Assembly (NCBI GenBank): GCA_025929805.1
Contig: JAICPP010000145.1
Coordinates: forward strand, 1 to 8,324
DNA length: 8,324 nt
Direction of reading: 5' to 3'
From: Gemmatimonadales bacterium
GTDB taxonomy: Bacteria > Gemmatimonadota > Gemmatimonadetes > Gemmatimonadales > GWC2-71-9
Below, piece after piece: positions 1-5,500 of the stretch. The stretch's first letter is position 1. The number at the start of each line of letters is the position of its first letter. The notes under the pieces are model-generated. The model was not told the DNA's origin and ran no database searches. It was given only the letters and a program-made list of their open reading frames with translations. A program made the translations under genes and the position numbers.

Positions 1-132
1 CCCCTCCTGCCCCTAGCTCGATGCTACCGGACCATCGGACTCGCCCCAGGTTTCCTTTGAAGAGGGCGTCGGATCCACTAACGGCCGGTGAGGCCATGCG
101 GCGCTAAGCGGGAGTACTCAACTCGATGTTGC

Positions 133-1425
133 CTAGACTGCGGACATGGAGGCGTACTCCCGCAACCCGCTAGCCATCTGAAGAACTGCCTCAGTGTCAG
201 CAGCTTGAGCCGGCGGATCTAACTCGCGGTTCTGGTTCGGAGTTGCTGCTAGATCCCTGAGCATCCGCTCGATTCGGAAGTACCACTCGTGTAACCCATG
301 CCGTTCGGCGATCCTCAACGTTTCCTGGCCGATCTCCCGCGCCCGCGTGATCTGACCAAAGCGCGCCAGCCCAACCGCGGTCTTGTACCCATAGTCGGTC
401 ATTGTACTGGGAGCCATCCGCTCCACCAGACCCCTGGCCTGCCCGCGCCGGCGCTCGAAAGCCACGCGATTACCGATGGCGGATTCCAGCTGCATGAGCT
501 CCAGGAGAGCATTGATCCGAACGTGAGAGCTTGCGTCAGAGGCAATCACAATCTCCAACGCCACCCGAGCGGCATCGAAATGCCCGCTTTCATTCAACGC
601 ATAGCCGAGGTCGCCGAGAATTTTTGTGCGATTCACGGGATCCGGGCACAACTTGAATGCCTTGTAGGTTGCATTCAAAGCATTCGCTCGATCCCCCTGA
701 AGCGTGAGAATGTTGCCCAAATCCTGATGTGCGTCACTCAGAACGTCATTGAGCGCTGCGCCACTAGCCTCAGCCAGCACCTGCTCGATCTCAGTACGCG
801 CTCGCGGAAGATTGCCACACGCGCGGAATACGTGAGCTTGGCCCAGACGTGCCCGCAACGCGCGATTGAGGTCACCAATGCAGTCAGCTGTGTCCTGAGC
901 CGCCTTATAACACCGAGTGGCAGCATCCCACCTCGTAAGCAGACGGTTTATGCGGCCAGCCATCAGAGCGTAGGGGACAAAATCCGCGGGCGACCAGAAA
1001 GGGGCTTGGGCACGAGCAGCCAGCGTCAACATCTCCAAGCTCTCTTCTAAGCGGCCGTCGTGCTCGAGAAAGTAGGCGTATGCGGTGAGGCTCTTCCACA
1101 GACTCGCGGTCGGTGGCCCATTGCGGGGAACGGCGGCAACTACGCCAGTCAGATGCGCGGTCTCAGGCGAGTTGGCGGGAAGTTCACTGACATGCCGACG
1201 TACGGCTTCGAGTTGCCAGTGAAAGCCCTCGATGTCTTCTTCACCTGGGCGGATGGTGGGCAGCTTACTGATGAGCCGTGCGACCACGTACGCCCCCAGC
1301 GCCAGACGCGCTTGGCCGTCCTGCTCCAGCTCTCGCTGAAGCCGTGCCCGCTCCAGGAAAGGTTCATGGGTAAGAATGTCGGACGACGACCCTACCTCAC
1401 CAAACAGGTGCTGAGGCGTGTACAA
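133..1425 (-). CDS. TPR-repeat protein, 430 aa, function unknown
   Basis: Predicted soluble all-helical protein without signal peptide or membrane segment. Helix-turn-helix pairs typical of tetratricopeptide repeats are visible at about residues 108-140, 152-183, 186-222, 227-260, 263-296, 300-335 and 344-378 (for example the stretch around 231-260 with DLGNILTLQGDRANAL, and 267-296 with LGDLGYALNESGHFDAA). TPR proteins are protein-interaction scaffolds. The N-terminal 100 residues show no DNA-binding or catalytic motif that I recognise, and no tail domain is visible after residue 395. I start it at the TTG at 1425 because an AAGGAAAG Shine-Dalgarno lies 5 bases before it and no better in-frame ATG precedes the repeats. 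It stands alone, diverging from the pseudopilin gene. It could be the sensor part of a regulatory system, but nothing in the window names its partner. Confidence 0.8.
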   Translation of the reverse strand: MYTPQHLFGEVGSSSDILTHEPFLERARLQRELEQDGQARLALGAYVVARLISKLPTIRPGEEDIEGFHWQLEAVRRHVSELPANSPETAHLTGVVAAVPRNGPPTASLWKSLTAYAYFLEHDGRLEESLEMLTLAARAQAPFWSPADFVPYALMAGRINRLLTRWDAATRCYKAAQDTADCIGDLNRALRARLGQAHVFRACGNLPRARTEIEQVLAEASGAALNDVLSDAHQDLGNILTLQGDRANALNATYKAFKLCPDPVNRTKILGDLGYALNESGHFDAARVALEIVIASDASSHVRINALLELMQLESAIGNRVAFERRRGQARGLVERMAPSTMTDYGYKTAVGLARFGQITRAREIGQETLRIAERHGLHEWYFRIERMLRDLAATPNQNRELDPPAQAADTEAVLQMASGLREYASMSAV

Positions 1426-1469
1426 GTCCGCTTTCCTTCCTATCAGTTGGGTCTTGCAGGGGTACAGCT

Positions 1470-1498
1470 AGTATCGCGGCCCGGGGCGACCCACACAA
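1470..1498 (-). promoter_or_regulatory. Candidate promoter of the TPR gene
   Basis: On the minus strand TTGTGT (1498-1493) and GATACT (1475-1470) are separated by 17 bases, a normal sigma-70 spacing. The predicted start near 1463 would give a 5' leader of about 38 nt that includes the AAGGAAAG ribosome-binding site. Both boxes are imperfect (3/6 and 4/6). Confidence 0.4.
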
Positions 1499-1581
1499 GG
1501 GCTAACGGTTGCATGGGGTTGGCTCGCCGTTTGGGGATCAGCCTCGCACAAAATCAGTGCCGCAAACGTGTCCGGGTGGCC

Positions 1582-1587
1582 TAAGCT
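1582..1587 (+). promoter_or_regulatory. Possible -10 box (TAAGCT) close to the pseudopilin start
   Basis: TAAGCT fits TANNNT and ends 5 bases before the ATG at 1593. No Shine-Dalgarno is visible in the preceding bases, so leaderless transcription is possible. No convincing -35 box was found. Confidence 0.3.
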
Positions 1588-1592
1588 GAGCC

Positions 1593-2018
1593 ATGCGTCG
1601 GGCGTTTACCCTTCCAGAGCTCATGCTGACCCTTGCAGTCGCTGGTATCCTGCTGGCCATTGTGGTTCCGCTGGTTTCTGGCGCCACGGACCGGCTCCAG
1701 GTAGAGGCCGCCACGGCTCAGGTCGTAACTGCGCACCAACGCGCCCGCATGCTGGCCATCTCTCGCGGCCAGGTGCTCACACTGTCGGTCGACTCGGCTG
1801 GCCTCAGCATCGCTCCCCGAGACGGAGCCGCTCCGCTCTGGCTCGGGCCCGGGCCGGCCGCGGCCGGAGTAGGACTTTCCGGTCCAACCCGGCGTTTCAC
1901 CTTTTCTCCCGAAGGATTCACGCTCGGTCTGTCCAATGCGTCACTCTTGCTGACTCGCGGAGCGAGTGCCCGGACCGTCGTCATCTCCAGACTCGGAAGA
2001 ATCCGGGTTCTCCGCTAG
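1593..2018 (+). CDS. GspH/FimT-like type IV pseudopilin
   Basis: 141 aa. The N-terminus MRRAFTLPELMLTLAVAGIL is a classic type III (prepilin) signal: two Arg, cleavage before Phe5, Glu at mature position 5 (residue 9), then a hydrophobic helix to about residue 28. Prepilin peptidase would cut and N-methylate Phe. The -1 residue is Ala rather than the usual Gly, which is tolerated in some pseudopilins. The C-terminal half (about 101-141, RFTFSPEGFT ... VVISRLGRIRVLR) matches the GspH/FimT pattern of a final strand carrying Gly-Arg. Such proteins are minor pilins that prime or cap type IV pili or type II secretion pseudopili in the inner membrane and periplasm. No other pilus gene is in the window, so it is an orphan or the edge of a locus elsewhere. 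It converges on the YceI gene with 14 bases between stops. Confidence 0.85.
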   Translation: MRRAFTLPELMLTLAVAGILLAIVVPLVSGATDRLQVEAATAQVVTAHQRARMLAISRGQVLTLSVDSAGLSIAPRDGAAPLWLGPGPAAAGVGLSGPTRRFTFSPEGFTLGLSNASLLLTRGASARTVVISRLGRIRVLR

Positions 2019-2032
2019 GCGCAACGCGAATA

Positions 2033-2629
2033 TCAGCTGCTTCCCGGTCCCGCGCTGGCAGCCTGAGCTCCCTGCCGGAAAACAAGATCTACGTGCACCT
2101 CGATGTCTTCATACATCTTCAGCATGCCGAGCAGCTTGCTCAATCCGCCAATGCGGTAGTCCTTCAGGTTGAGCGGAAAGTCGGATCGAACCCTGACATT
2201 CTGCCCCCGGAATTGGAGCGTACCCGGCAGCTCGACATCCCGGCTAACGCCATGAATCCGAAGCGCGCCATGCAGAATTACCCCAATACTGTCGCCAGCG
2301 CCGCCGGTTCGAGCCACCTTTACCAAGTCAAAGCGAAGGACGGGGTACTTCTCCGACTCCATCGATTTGTTCAGGTCCCGGTCGCGCTTGCCGTCCCCCG
2401 TCTTCAAGCTGCGCACGGGTGCTTCCACCCATCCGCGAACTCCGGTCACATCGGTCGCACCGCTCAGCTGGCCGGAGACGGTGGTGGTGGTGCCGGTAAA
2501 ATCACCCGCAGTGGCGTGGCCGTCGAAACTGAGGCTGCCCGACAGCACCCCGCCGCCGGCAACGGCACGTGGCGCCTGGGCCATGAGGCTGTCTCCCATC
2601 AACACTGAAGCAGCCAAGAGGAGAGCCAC
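2033..2629 (-). CDS. yceI: YceI-family secreted (periplasmic) protein
   Basis: 198 aa from a GTG start. An N-terminal hydrophobic stretch (ALLLAASVLMGDSLMAQA) is a plausible Sec signal peptide cut near residue 18-19. The mature part fits the YceI lipocalin-like beta barrel: the FDGHATAGDFTGTTTTVSGQL strand pair near residues 35-55, then the family hallmark of a KRDRDLNKSMESEKYPVLRFD segment (about 80-103), and a GALRIHGVSRDVELP segment (about 120-135). YceI proteins bind long amphiphilic lipids such as isoprenoids in the periplasm, but the ligand here cannot be read from sequence. The GTG at 2629 begins 10 bases after the stop of the upstream regulator gene, with an AGGT motif before it, so the two are probably one transcript. 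An ATG further in (MGDS) would destroy the signal peptide and is less likely. Confidence 0.85.
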   Translation of the reverse strand: MALLLAASVLMGDSLMAQAPRAVAGGGVLSGSLSFDGHATAGDFTGTTTTVSGQLSGATDVTGVRGWVEAPVRSLKTGDGKRDRDLNKSMESEKYPVLRFDLVKVARTGGAGDSIGVILHGALRIHGVSRDVELPGTLQFRGQNVRVRSDFPLNLKDYRIGGLSKLLGMLKMYEDIEVHVDLVFRQGAQAASAGPGSS

Positions 2630-2639
2630 GACCTGACGC

Positions 2640-3014
2640 TCAACGCTCTTCGAGTCCGTACTTCCTCACCTTATTGAGCAGAGTGGATCGCGAGATGCCG
2701 AGGATATGGGCGGCTCTGCGCTTGTTTCCCTCCGTGTGGCGAAGGACCAGTGCCAGATGGCGACGCTCTGCAGCTTCGAGAGAATCCGGCTCGGCGCCCT
2801 CGCCAGAGCTGAGCACTCGGCGCAGAGCGGACAAATCGAGATCGGGCAACGCCAGGTCGAGCAGCAGTGCATCCACCTCGGCCGCGAGCGATTCGGCCGC
2901 GGCTCCCGCAGACGCCGCCGCCAAAGGGTTGTAGTCGGCTTGGCGCAGCGCCCTGGCGATGGCTTCCCGCCGCTCGGCGTCTCCATGGGCCACCACGACA
3001 TAGAGTGGCTTCAT
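2640..3014 (-). CDS. Mini response regulator: truncated receiver plus Fis-type HTH
   Basis: 124 aa. Residues 1-69 resemble the first half of a CheY-like receiver: a beta strand LYVVVAH, a helix, then DALLLDLALPDLD with a candidate phospho-acceptor Asp53. The acidic pair after strand 1 is replaced by HGD, and the conserved Thr/Ser of strand 4 and Lys of strand 5 are absent because the domain stops after about three strands. Residues 79-121 are a Fis/NtrC-type helix-turn-helix (SLEAAERRHLALVLRHTEGNKRRAAHILGISRSTLLNKVRKYGL), which is unmistakable. There is no AAA+ sigma-54 domain between them. It is therefore a DNA-binding protein that probably cannot be switched by normal phosphorylation. RegA/ActR/PrrA regulators have the same domain order but a complete receiver. 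It heads an operon with the YceI gene, its likely target or companion. Confidence 0.8.
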   Translation of the reverse strand: MKPLYVVVAHGDAERREAIARALRQADYNPLAAASAGAAAESLAAEVDALLLDLALPDLDLSALRRVLSSGEGAEPDSLEAAERRHLALVLRHTEGNKRRAAHILGISRSTLLNKVRKYGLEER

Positions 3015-3020
3015 GTTTGG

Positions 3021-3026
3021 AATATA
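3021..3026 (-). promoter_or_regulatory. -10 box for a leaderless regulator transcript
   Basis: On the minus strand TATATT (3026-3021) ends 6 bases before the ATG at 3014, so transcription would start at or beside the A of the start codon. No Shine-Dalgarno exists in the intervening CCAAAC. No good -35 is seen (GCCATA at 17-base spacing). Confidence 0.45.
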
Positions 3027-3052
3027 GAGGTTAGGACTGCCGCTATGGCCGT

Positions 3053-3096
3053 AAAAAACGGAACGGCCGTCTAGTCGTGGCTAGACGGCCGTCCCC
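3053..3096 (-). terminator. Strong intrinsic terminator ending the candidate ncRNA
   Basis: A perfect 12-bp inverted repeat (ACGGCCGTCTAG at 3063-3074, CTAGACGGCCGT at 3081-3092) with a 6-base loop. Read on the minus strand the stem extends by G-U and two G-C pairs (3093-3095 with 3062-3060), then one mismatch, then six T (3058-3053). The T-run lies only on the minus-strand 3' side, which sets the direction. It lies between the gene-free region and the Fis-type regulator. Confidence 0.85.
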
Positions 3097-3479
3097 CGCA
3101 TGGACTACCCAAGGTCGTGGCTCTAAAGCCGCCGTTCTTCTTTCACCTGCCACCGTTGGCTGGTGCGCCGCTCGGGAGGGCACGGTGAAGCCTTGGCTTC
3201 GATCCCCAGGCCGGATGGCCATCCCACCTGGTTCGTCTATGGGAACGCTGCGAGTCAGATCGGGTCGCGGACCGACCTTTCGCACTGCACCCCGAGGCGC
3301 TAGATCGGAGTGGATGAAGCACGCGACTGGCTTCACCTGTTTGAGCCGGAGTGATCACCAGGATCTGCGAGCACCTGAGCCCTTGGTTGCGTCGGCACTC
3401 TCCCCTGACATCCCGCTCAAACCCGCTTACCGGCCGCCACTCAGACGCGGAGTCTCAGCACGTTTCCTGTAAGCGCGTG
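3053..3479 (-). ncRNA. Candidate structured non-coding RNA, about 430 nt, class unknown
   Basis: No convincing protein is encoded here on either strand, yet the stretch has a promoter at one end and a strong terminator at the other. The minus-strand transcript is rich in self-complementary pieces: CGCTTAC/GTAAGCG (3475-3469 with 3430-3424); GGTGAAGC...GCTTCATCC near 3340-3310; TGCGA...TCGCA enclosing GGTCG...CGACC near 3285-3250; CCAGG...CCTGG enclosing GGAT-GGCC-ATCC near 3230-3205; GAAGC-CAAG-GCTTC near 3200-3186; GGCT-TTAG-AGCC near 3128-3117. The 5' CCCACGC can close with GCGGGGG just before the terminator (6 of 7 pairs). I looked for the conserved cores of RNase P RNA (GAGGAAAGTCC), tmRNA (tRNA-like ends, tag reading frame) and SRP RNA and found none. 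It could be a stand-alone sRNA or a long terminated leader of the regulator operon. I cannot name a family. Confidence 0.5.
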
Positions 3480-3485
3480 GGCCCT

Positions 3486-3513
3486 AAGATAGGAGCGCGA
3501 TATAATCTCGCAA
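3486..3513 (-). promoter_or_regulatory. Candidate promoter of the ncRNA, with overlapping palindrome
   Basis: Minus-strand TTGCGA (3513-3508) and TATCTT (3491-3486) are spaced by 16 bases; each matches consensus in 4 of 6 positions. Predicted start is about 3479-3480. A near-perfect dyad, GCGCGAT-ATA-ATCTCGC (3495-3511, 6 of 7 pairs), covers the end of the -35 and most of the spacer, a typical repressor-site position. Confidence 0.5.
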
Positions 3514-3556
3514 GTGCCTTTATTTCTTCGGGTTACGCCATCGGTGGGTGGAGGGA

Positions 3557-3631
3557 ATGTGGATATCTAACCTGTGGGTTGGGTGCACCCTACCTCATTC
3601 CATCCACATAATGTGGAGATGTGAATCCACA
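3557..3631. repeat. Cluster of TGTGGA/TCCACA motifs (DnaA-box-like) with inverted repeats
   Basis: Five related 9-mers lie in 75 bases: TGTGGATAT (3558-3566), TGTGGGTTG (3573-3581), CCATCCACA (3600-3608), TGTGGAGAT (3612-3620) and GAATCCACA (3623-3631). Against the DnaA box TTATCCACA the first matches 8/9 and three others 7/9. The copies can pair with each other: ATGTGGAT (3557-3564) with ATCCACAT (3602-3609), CCACAT-A-ATGTGG (3604-3616), and TGTGGA (3612-3617) with TCCACA (3626-3631). A perfect GGGTGCACCC palindrome (3581-3590) lies inside. There is no T-run, so it is not a standard terminator for the gene ending at 3640. Confidence 0.45.
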
Positions 3632-3639
3632 ATTGATGG

Positions 3640-4191
3640 TCATCCAGCCGCGGGAACGCCCGGAGGTAGGACTCGAATCCCCATGATCTGCAAGAAGCCC
3701 CGGAGGGTGCGCTCGTAGCTTCGCAGACCGGCCTGCACACGCCCGGCGCGATCGTTCCCGTACCCTCGGACGGTCTCGGCTTGTCCGGGCTTGCTCATGG
3801 CCGAAAACTCGGTCTCGCAGTACCGGAGAACGCCTTTCAAGCTGTCGAGAGCAACGACCAACTCGCGGCGCAGCTGGACTCGCTTGGGGTTCGTCAGGTG
3901 CGCGGCCTCCACGGCGGCTCGGGCCGGCGGCATGGCTCGGAGTGACCGGACACAGGCGTCGTGCATGGTACGGGCCCGCGACAGCAGGGAGGGCGCGGAA
4001 GCTGTACGGAAATCGCGCTGCAGCCGCGCGGCTGCACCATCGACAGTGATCAGCGAATCCCGAAAACCAACGAGGGCATCACGCAGCTCTGCCCGGGCCG
4101 AGTCCAGGGGGGCCGCGGGACGGATCACGGTCTGGGCCGCCAGTGGCTGATATCCCACCGCTGCCAGTAGCACCAGGCACAGCGTCTTCAC
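3640..4191 (-). CDS. Secreted helical protein of unknown function
   Basis: 183 aa from the GTG at 4191. The N-terminus VKTLCLVLLAAVGYQPLAAQ is a clear Sec signal peptide, probably cut after LAAQ or AAQ near residue 20. The mature part is mostly amphipathic helix, rich in Ala, Arg, Leu and Ser, with two cysteines (in DACVRS and RYCETE) that could form a disulfide in the periplasm. I recognise no family or catalytic motif. A longer in-frame reading from 4332 exists, but its first 47 residues do not look like a signal or a domain and overlap the upstream gene. The GTG start instead overlaps the stop of the upstream gene as GTGA, which favours translational coupling and places both in one operon under the 4806-4834 promoter. 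It might act with the upstream duplicated-domain protein, although that one has no signal peptide. Confidence 0.7.
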   Translation of the reverse strand: MKTLCLVLLAAVGYQPLAAQTVIRPAAPLDSARAELRDALVGFRDSLITVDGAAARLQRDFRTASAPSLLSRARTMHDACVRSLRAMPPARAAVEAAHLTNPKRVQLRRELVVALDSLKGVLRYCETEFSAMSKPGQAETVRGYGNDRAGRVQAGLRSYERTLRGFLQIMGIRVLPPGVPAAG

Positions 4192-4799
4192 GACTCCATC
4201 CCCACTTCGATGTACCGATAGGTAGGTTCGCCCTCCGGCGACGAGAACAGACATCCGGCCGAGCCTGCTGCAAACCATCCGGCTACCAGCGGCCTCGGAA
4301 TGTCGAGCTCCTGGATGATTGGTCCGAGCCACCGCCGCAGGTGGCGAATCTCCGGGGCACGCCGCCCCAGCAGCGCCAGGAGCGCGCCGGCACCGGCCGT
4401 GGCGCGGAGGAAGTGCGCCAGGCCGTGGGCTCGCTGAGTGAACTCGACCGCTTTTACTCCGGGCTCATCGAACAGGATGGCTCCCTCGAAGACGTCCATC
4501 GGCGGGGCATCGAGGCGCGGGCCCAGGTAAACATAGCGGCGGCCCTCCTGGCCCTTCCGCTCGATCACCGCCGCAGCCGTTTCGCTGGTCAATCGCGCGG
4601 CGTGGAGCAGATCGTCATCCTGGAGTATCCCCACCGCCCCAGTCCACTCCAGCGCTGCCAGCGCGGTTTCTACTGGACAGCCGAGCGCATCGTCGAAGGC
4701 GAGCAGCCGCGGCGCCTCCCCGGCCCGTAGCACGAAGTGCGAGAGTCCCTCCGCCCGATCGGTGAAAGTTCGCACGGAGAGCGTCTGTGGAGTTGCCAT
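4188..4799 (-). CDS. Unrecognised protein made of two internal repeats, leaderless start
   Basis: 203 aa, no signal peptide or membrane helix, so probably cytoplasmic. The protein contains two copies of one unit of about 85 residues. FTDRAEGLSHF (12-22) recurs as FTQRAHGLAHF (120-130), and at nearly constant offset (107-108) the weaker matches continue to the ends: RRYVYLG (87-93) against YRYIEVG (194-200), both preceded by a Gly of a KG/EG turn. The name and role of the unit are unknown to me; I see no nucleotide-binding or nuclease motif. The start is placed at the ATG at 4799 because a TACATT -10 box sits 6 bases upstream; a longer reading from 4967 would run through the divergent promoter region and is rejected. 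It diverges from the alkyltransferase gene across a shared symmetric operator and is coupled by GTGA to the secreted protein gene downstream. A role in the response to DNA damage is suggested by that context only. Confidence 0.75.
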   Translation of the reverse strand: MATPQTLSVRTFTDRAEGLSHFVLRAGEAPRLLAFDDALGCPVETALAALEWTGAVGILQDDDLLHAARLTSETAAAVIERKGQEGRRYVYLGPRLDAPPMDVFEGAILFDEPGVKAVEFTQRAHGLAHFLRATAGAGALLALLGRRAPEIRHLRRWLGPIIQELDIPRPLVAGWFAAGSAGCLFSSPEGEPTYRYIEVGMES

Positions 4800-4805
4800 G
4801 AGGGA

Positions 4806-4834
4806 AATGTATTCGAAACCAGGGGACGAGGGAA
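4806..4834 (-). promoter_or_regulatory. Left half of a mirror-image divergent promoter
   Basis: Minus-strand TTCCCT (4834-4829), a 17-base spacer, and TACATT (4811-4806), then 6 bases to the ATG at 4799, giving a leaderless mRNA. TTCCCT is a poor sigma-70 -35 box, but the same hexamer stands at the same spacing on the other side. Confidence 0.55.
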
Positions 4835-4865
4835 CGAGCGAACGTCCGTTCCCTACGTTCCCTCG
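4827..4865. promoter_or_regulatory. Shared operator: LexA-type box inside a 10-bp inverted repeat
   Basis: CGAGGGAACG (4827-4836) and CGTTCCCTCG (4856-4865) form a perfect 10-bp inverted repeat. At its centre CGAACGTCCGTTCC (4839-4852) matches the Bacillus LexA box CGAACRNRYGTTYC at every position but one, and contains the core GAAC-N4-GTTC. GAACG/CGTTC half-sites thus occur four times, in two directions, with 9-base steps within each pair. The centre (4846) is equidistant from the -10 boxes of both divergent promoters. A LexA-like or other dimeric repressor bound here would control both directions. Whether this organism's LexA reads this box is not known from the window. Confidence 0.6.
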
Positions 4866-4886
4866 ATCCCCCACTCGCGCTAAGTT
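4858..4886 (+). promoter_or_regulatory. Right half of the mirror-image divergent promoter
   Basis: TTCCCT (4858-4863), a 17-base spacer, and TAAGTT (4881-4886). Start predicted near 4893, leaving a short leader with GGGGAG (4900-4905) as ribosome-binding site before the ATG at 4911. Confidence 0.55.
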
Positions 4887-4910
4887 GGACAGCAAGGACG
4901 GGGAGAACCC

Positions 4911-5432
4911 ATGCGCGTGGAGTGGACGTCGTACAGTTCGCCGATTGGCGCGCTGACTGTGGTGCAATGCGAAGCCGGGCCGCTCGTGATCGAGTATCCC
5001 AGTCGAGCAGTGACCATCAAGTGGGCAGTTCGGCTCCGAGCGGCGGTGCCGGAGTTACACATGGAGCAGGGCAGCTGTCGCAGCACTACTGATTGGCTGG
5101 ATGAGTACTTTGCGGGCTTGCCCCGTCGGTTTTCCTACCCCGACCATCTCAAGCGGTGGTTTGATCTTTCTGCCGCCCAGATTTCCGTGTTCAAGACCCT
5201 TTGCCGAATCCCAATCGGCGAGACTCGATCCTACGACGATGTCGCTCGAGCAACCCGGCTTCATCCCCGCCAGATCGGATGGCTGGTTGCTGCCAACCAC
5301 CTGGCCATTCTGATTCCCTGTCACAGAGTAGTGGGGAAAGACGGTAGCCTGGTGGGTTACGGCGGCGGCCTCGCCAGGAAGCGCTGGCTGCTGGATCACG
5401 AGCTGAGGGCTGCCGGCGTGGTGCTGAGGTAG
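4911..5432 (+). CDS. ogt: Methylated-DNA--protein-cysteine methyltransferase (O6-alkylguanine repair)
   Basis: 173 aa, the usual length for Ogt/MGMT. It transfers the alkyl group from O6-alkylguanine (and O4-alkylthymine) in DNA to its own cysteine, a one-use suicide repair. The active-site motif ILIPCHRVVGKDGSLVGYGGG is intact, with acceptor Cys137 and His138, and Glu164 in WLLDHE completes the usual Cys-His-Glu relay. Upstream, IPIGETRSYDDVARAT (about 101-115) supplies the Tyr108 and the helix-turn-helix, Arg120 matches the arginine finger, and Asn129 the conserved hinge asparagine. The N-terminal 80 residues are the poorly conserved ribonuclease-H-like domain. It lacks the zinc and AraC domains of Ada, so it is the stand-alone form. 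The ATG at 4911 follows a GGGGAG Shine-Dalgarno. The LexA-type operator upstream suggests damage-inducible expression. No gene is coupled downstream. Confidence 0.93.
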   Translation: MRVEWTSYSSPIGALTVVQCEAGPLVIEYPSRAVTIKWAVRLRAAVPELHMEQGSCRSTTDWLDEYFAGLPRRFSYPDHLKRWFDLSAAQISVFKTLCRIPIGETRSYDDVARATRLHPRQIGWLVAANHLAILIPCHRVVGKDGSLVGYGGGLARKRWLLDHELRAAGVVLR

Positions 5433-5500
5433 ACGCGAGTCTCCAGTCATGAGTCTCGGTCGTTGGCTCGCCTGAGTGCAACGTCTGGCACGATCGGATC

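Noticed and set aside
71..88. Similarity of GGATCCACTAACGGCCG to a cloning-vector polylinker
   Set aside because: Only two short blocks match, with a gap between them, and the flanking bases do not continue as vector sequence; chance in GC-rich DNA is more likely.
298..1050. Plus-strand open frame opposite the TPR gene
   Set aside because: It is antisense to a protein with clear TPR periodicity and shows no domain or ribosome-binding site.
1568..2608. Long plus-strand open frame of 346 codons across the pseudopilin and YceI regions
   Set aside because: It overlaps two genes with recognisable families in other frames and has a low-complexity Arg/Ser/His composition typical of a GC-rich shadow frame.
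3053..3479. RNase P RNA, tmRNA or SRP RNA in the gene-free region
   Set aside because: Size and setting fit, but the conserved GAGGAAAGTCC core, tRNA-like ends with tag frame, and the SRP apical loop motif were not found on either strand.
3077..3611. Possible small proteins in the gene-free region (frames at 3077-3472, 3351-3611 and 3043-3336)
   Set aside because: No ribosome-binding sites, no recognisable domain, and compositions dominated by Arg, Pro, Gly and Ser.
4192..4332. N-terminal extension of the secreted protein upstream of 4191
   Set aside because: It would bury the signal peptide and overlap the upstream gene; the GTG in the GTGA overlap is a better start.
4800..4967. N-terminal extension of the duplicated-domain protein upstream of 4799
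   Set aside because: It would run through the divergent promoter and operator and has His/Arg-rich composition; the repeat begins just after the ATG at 4799.
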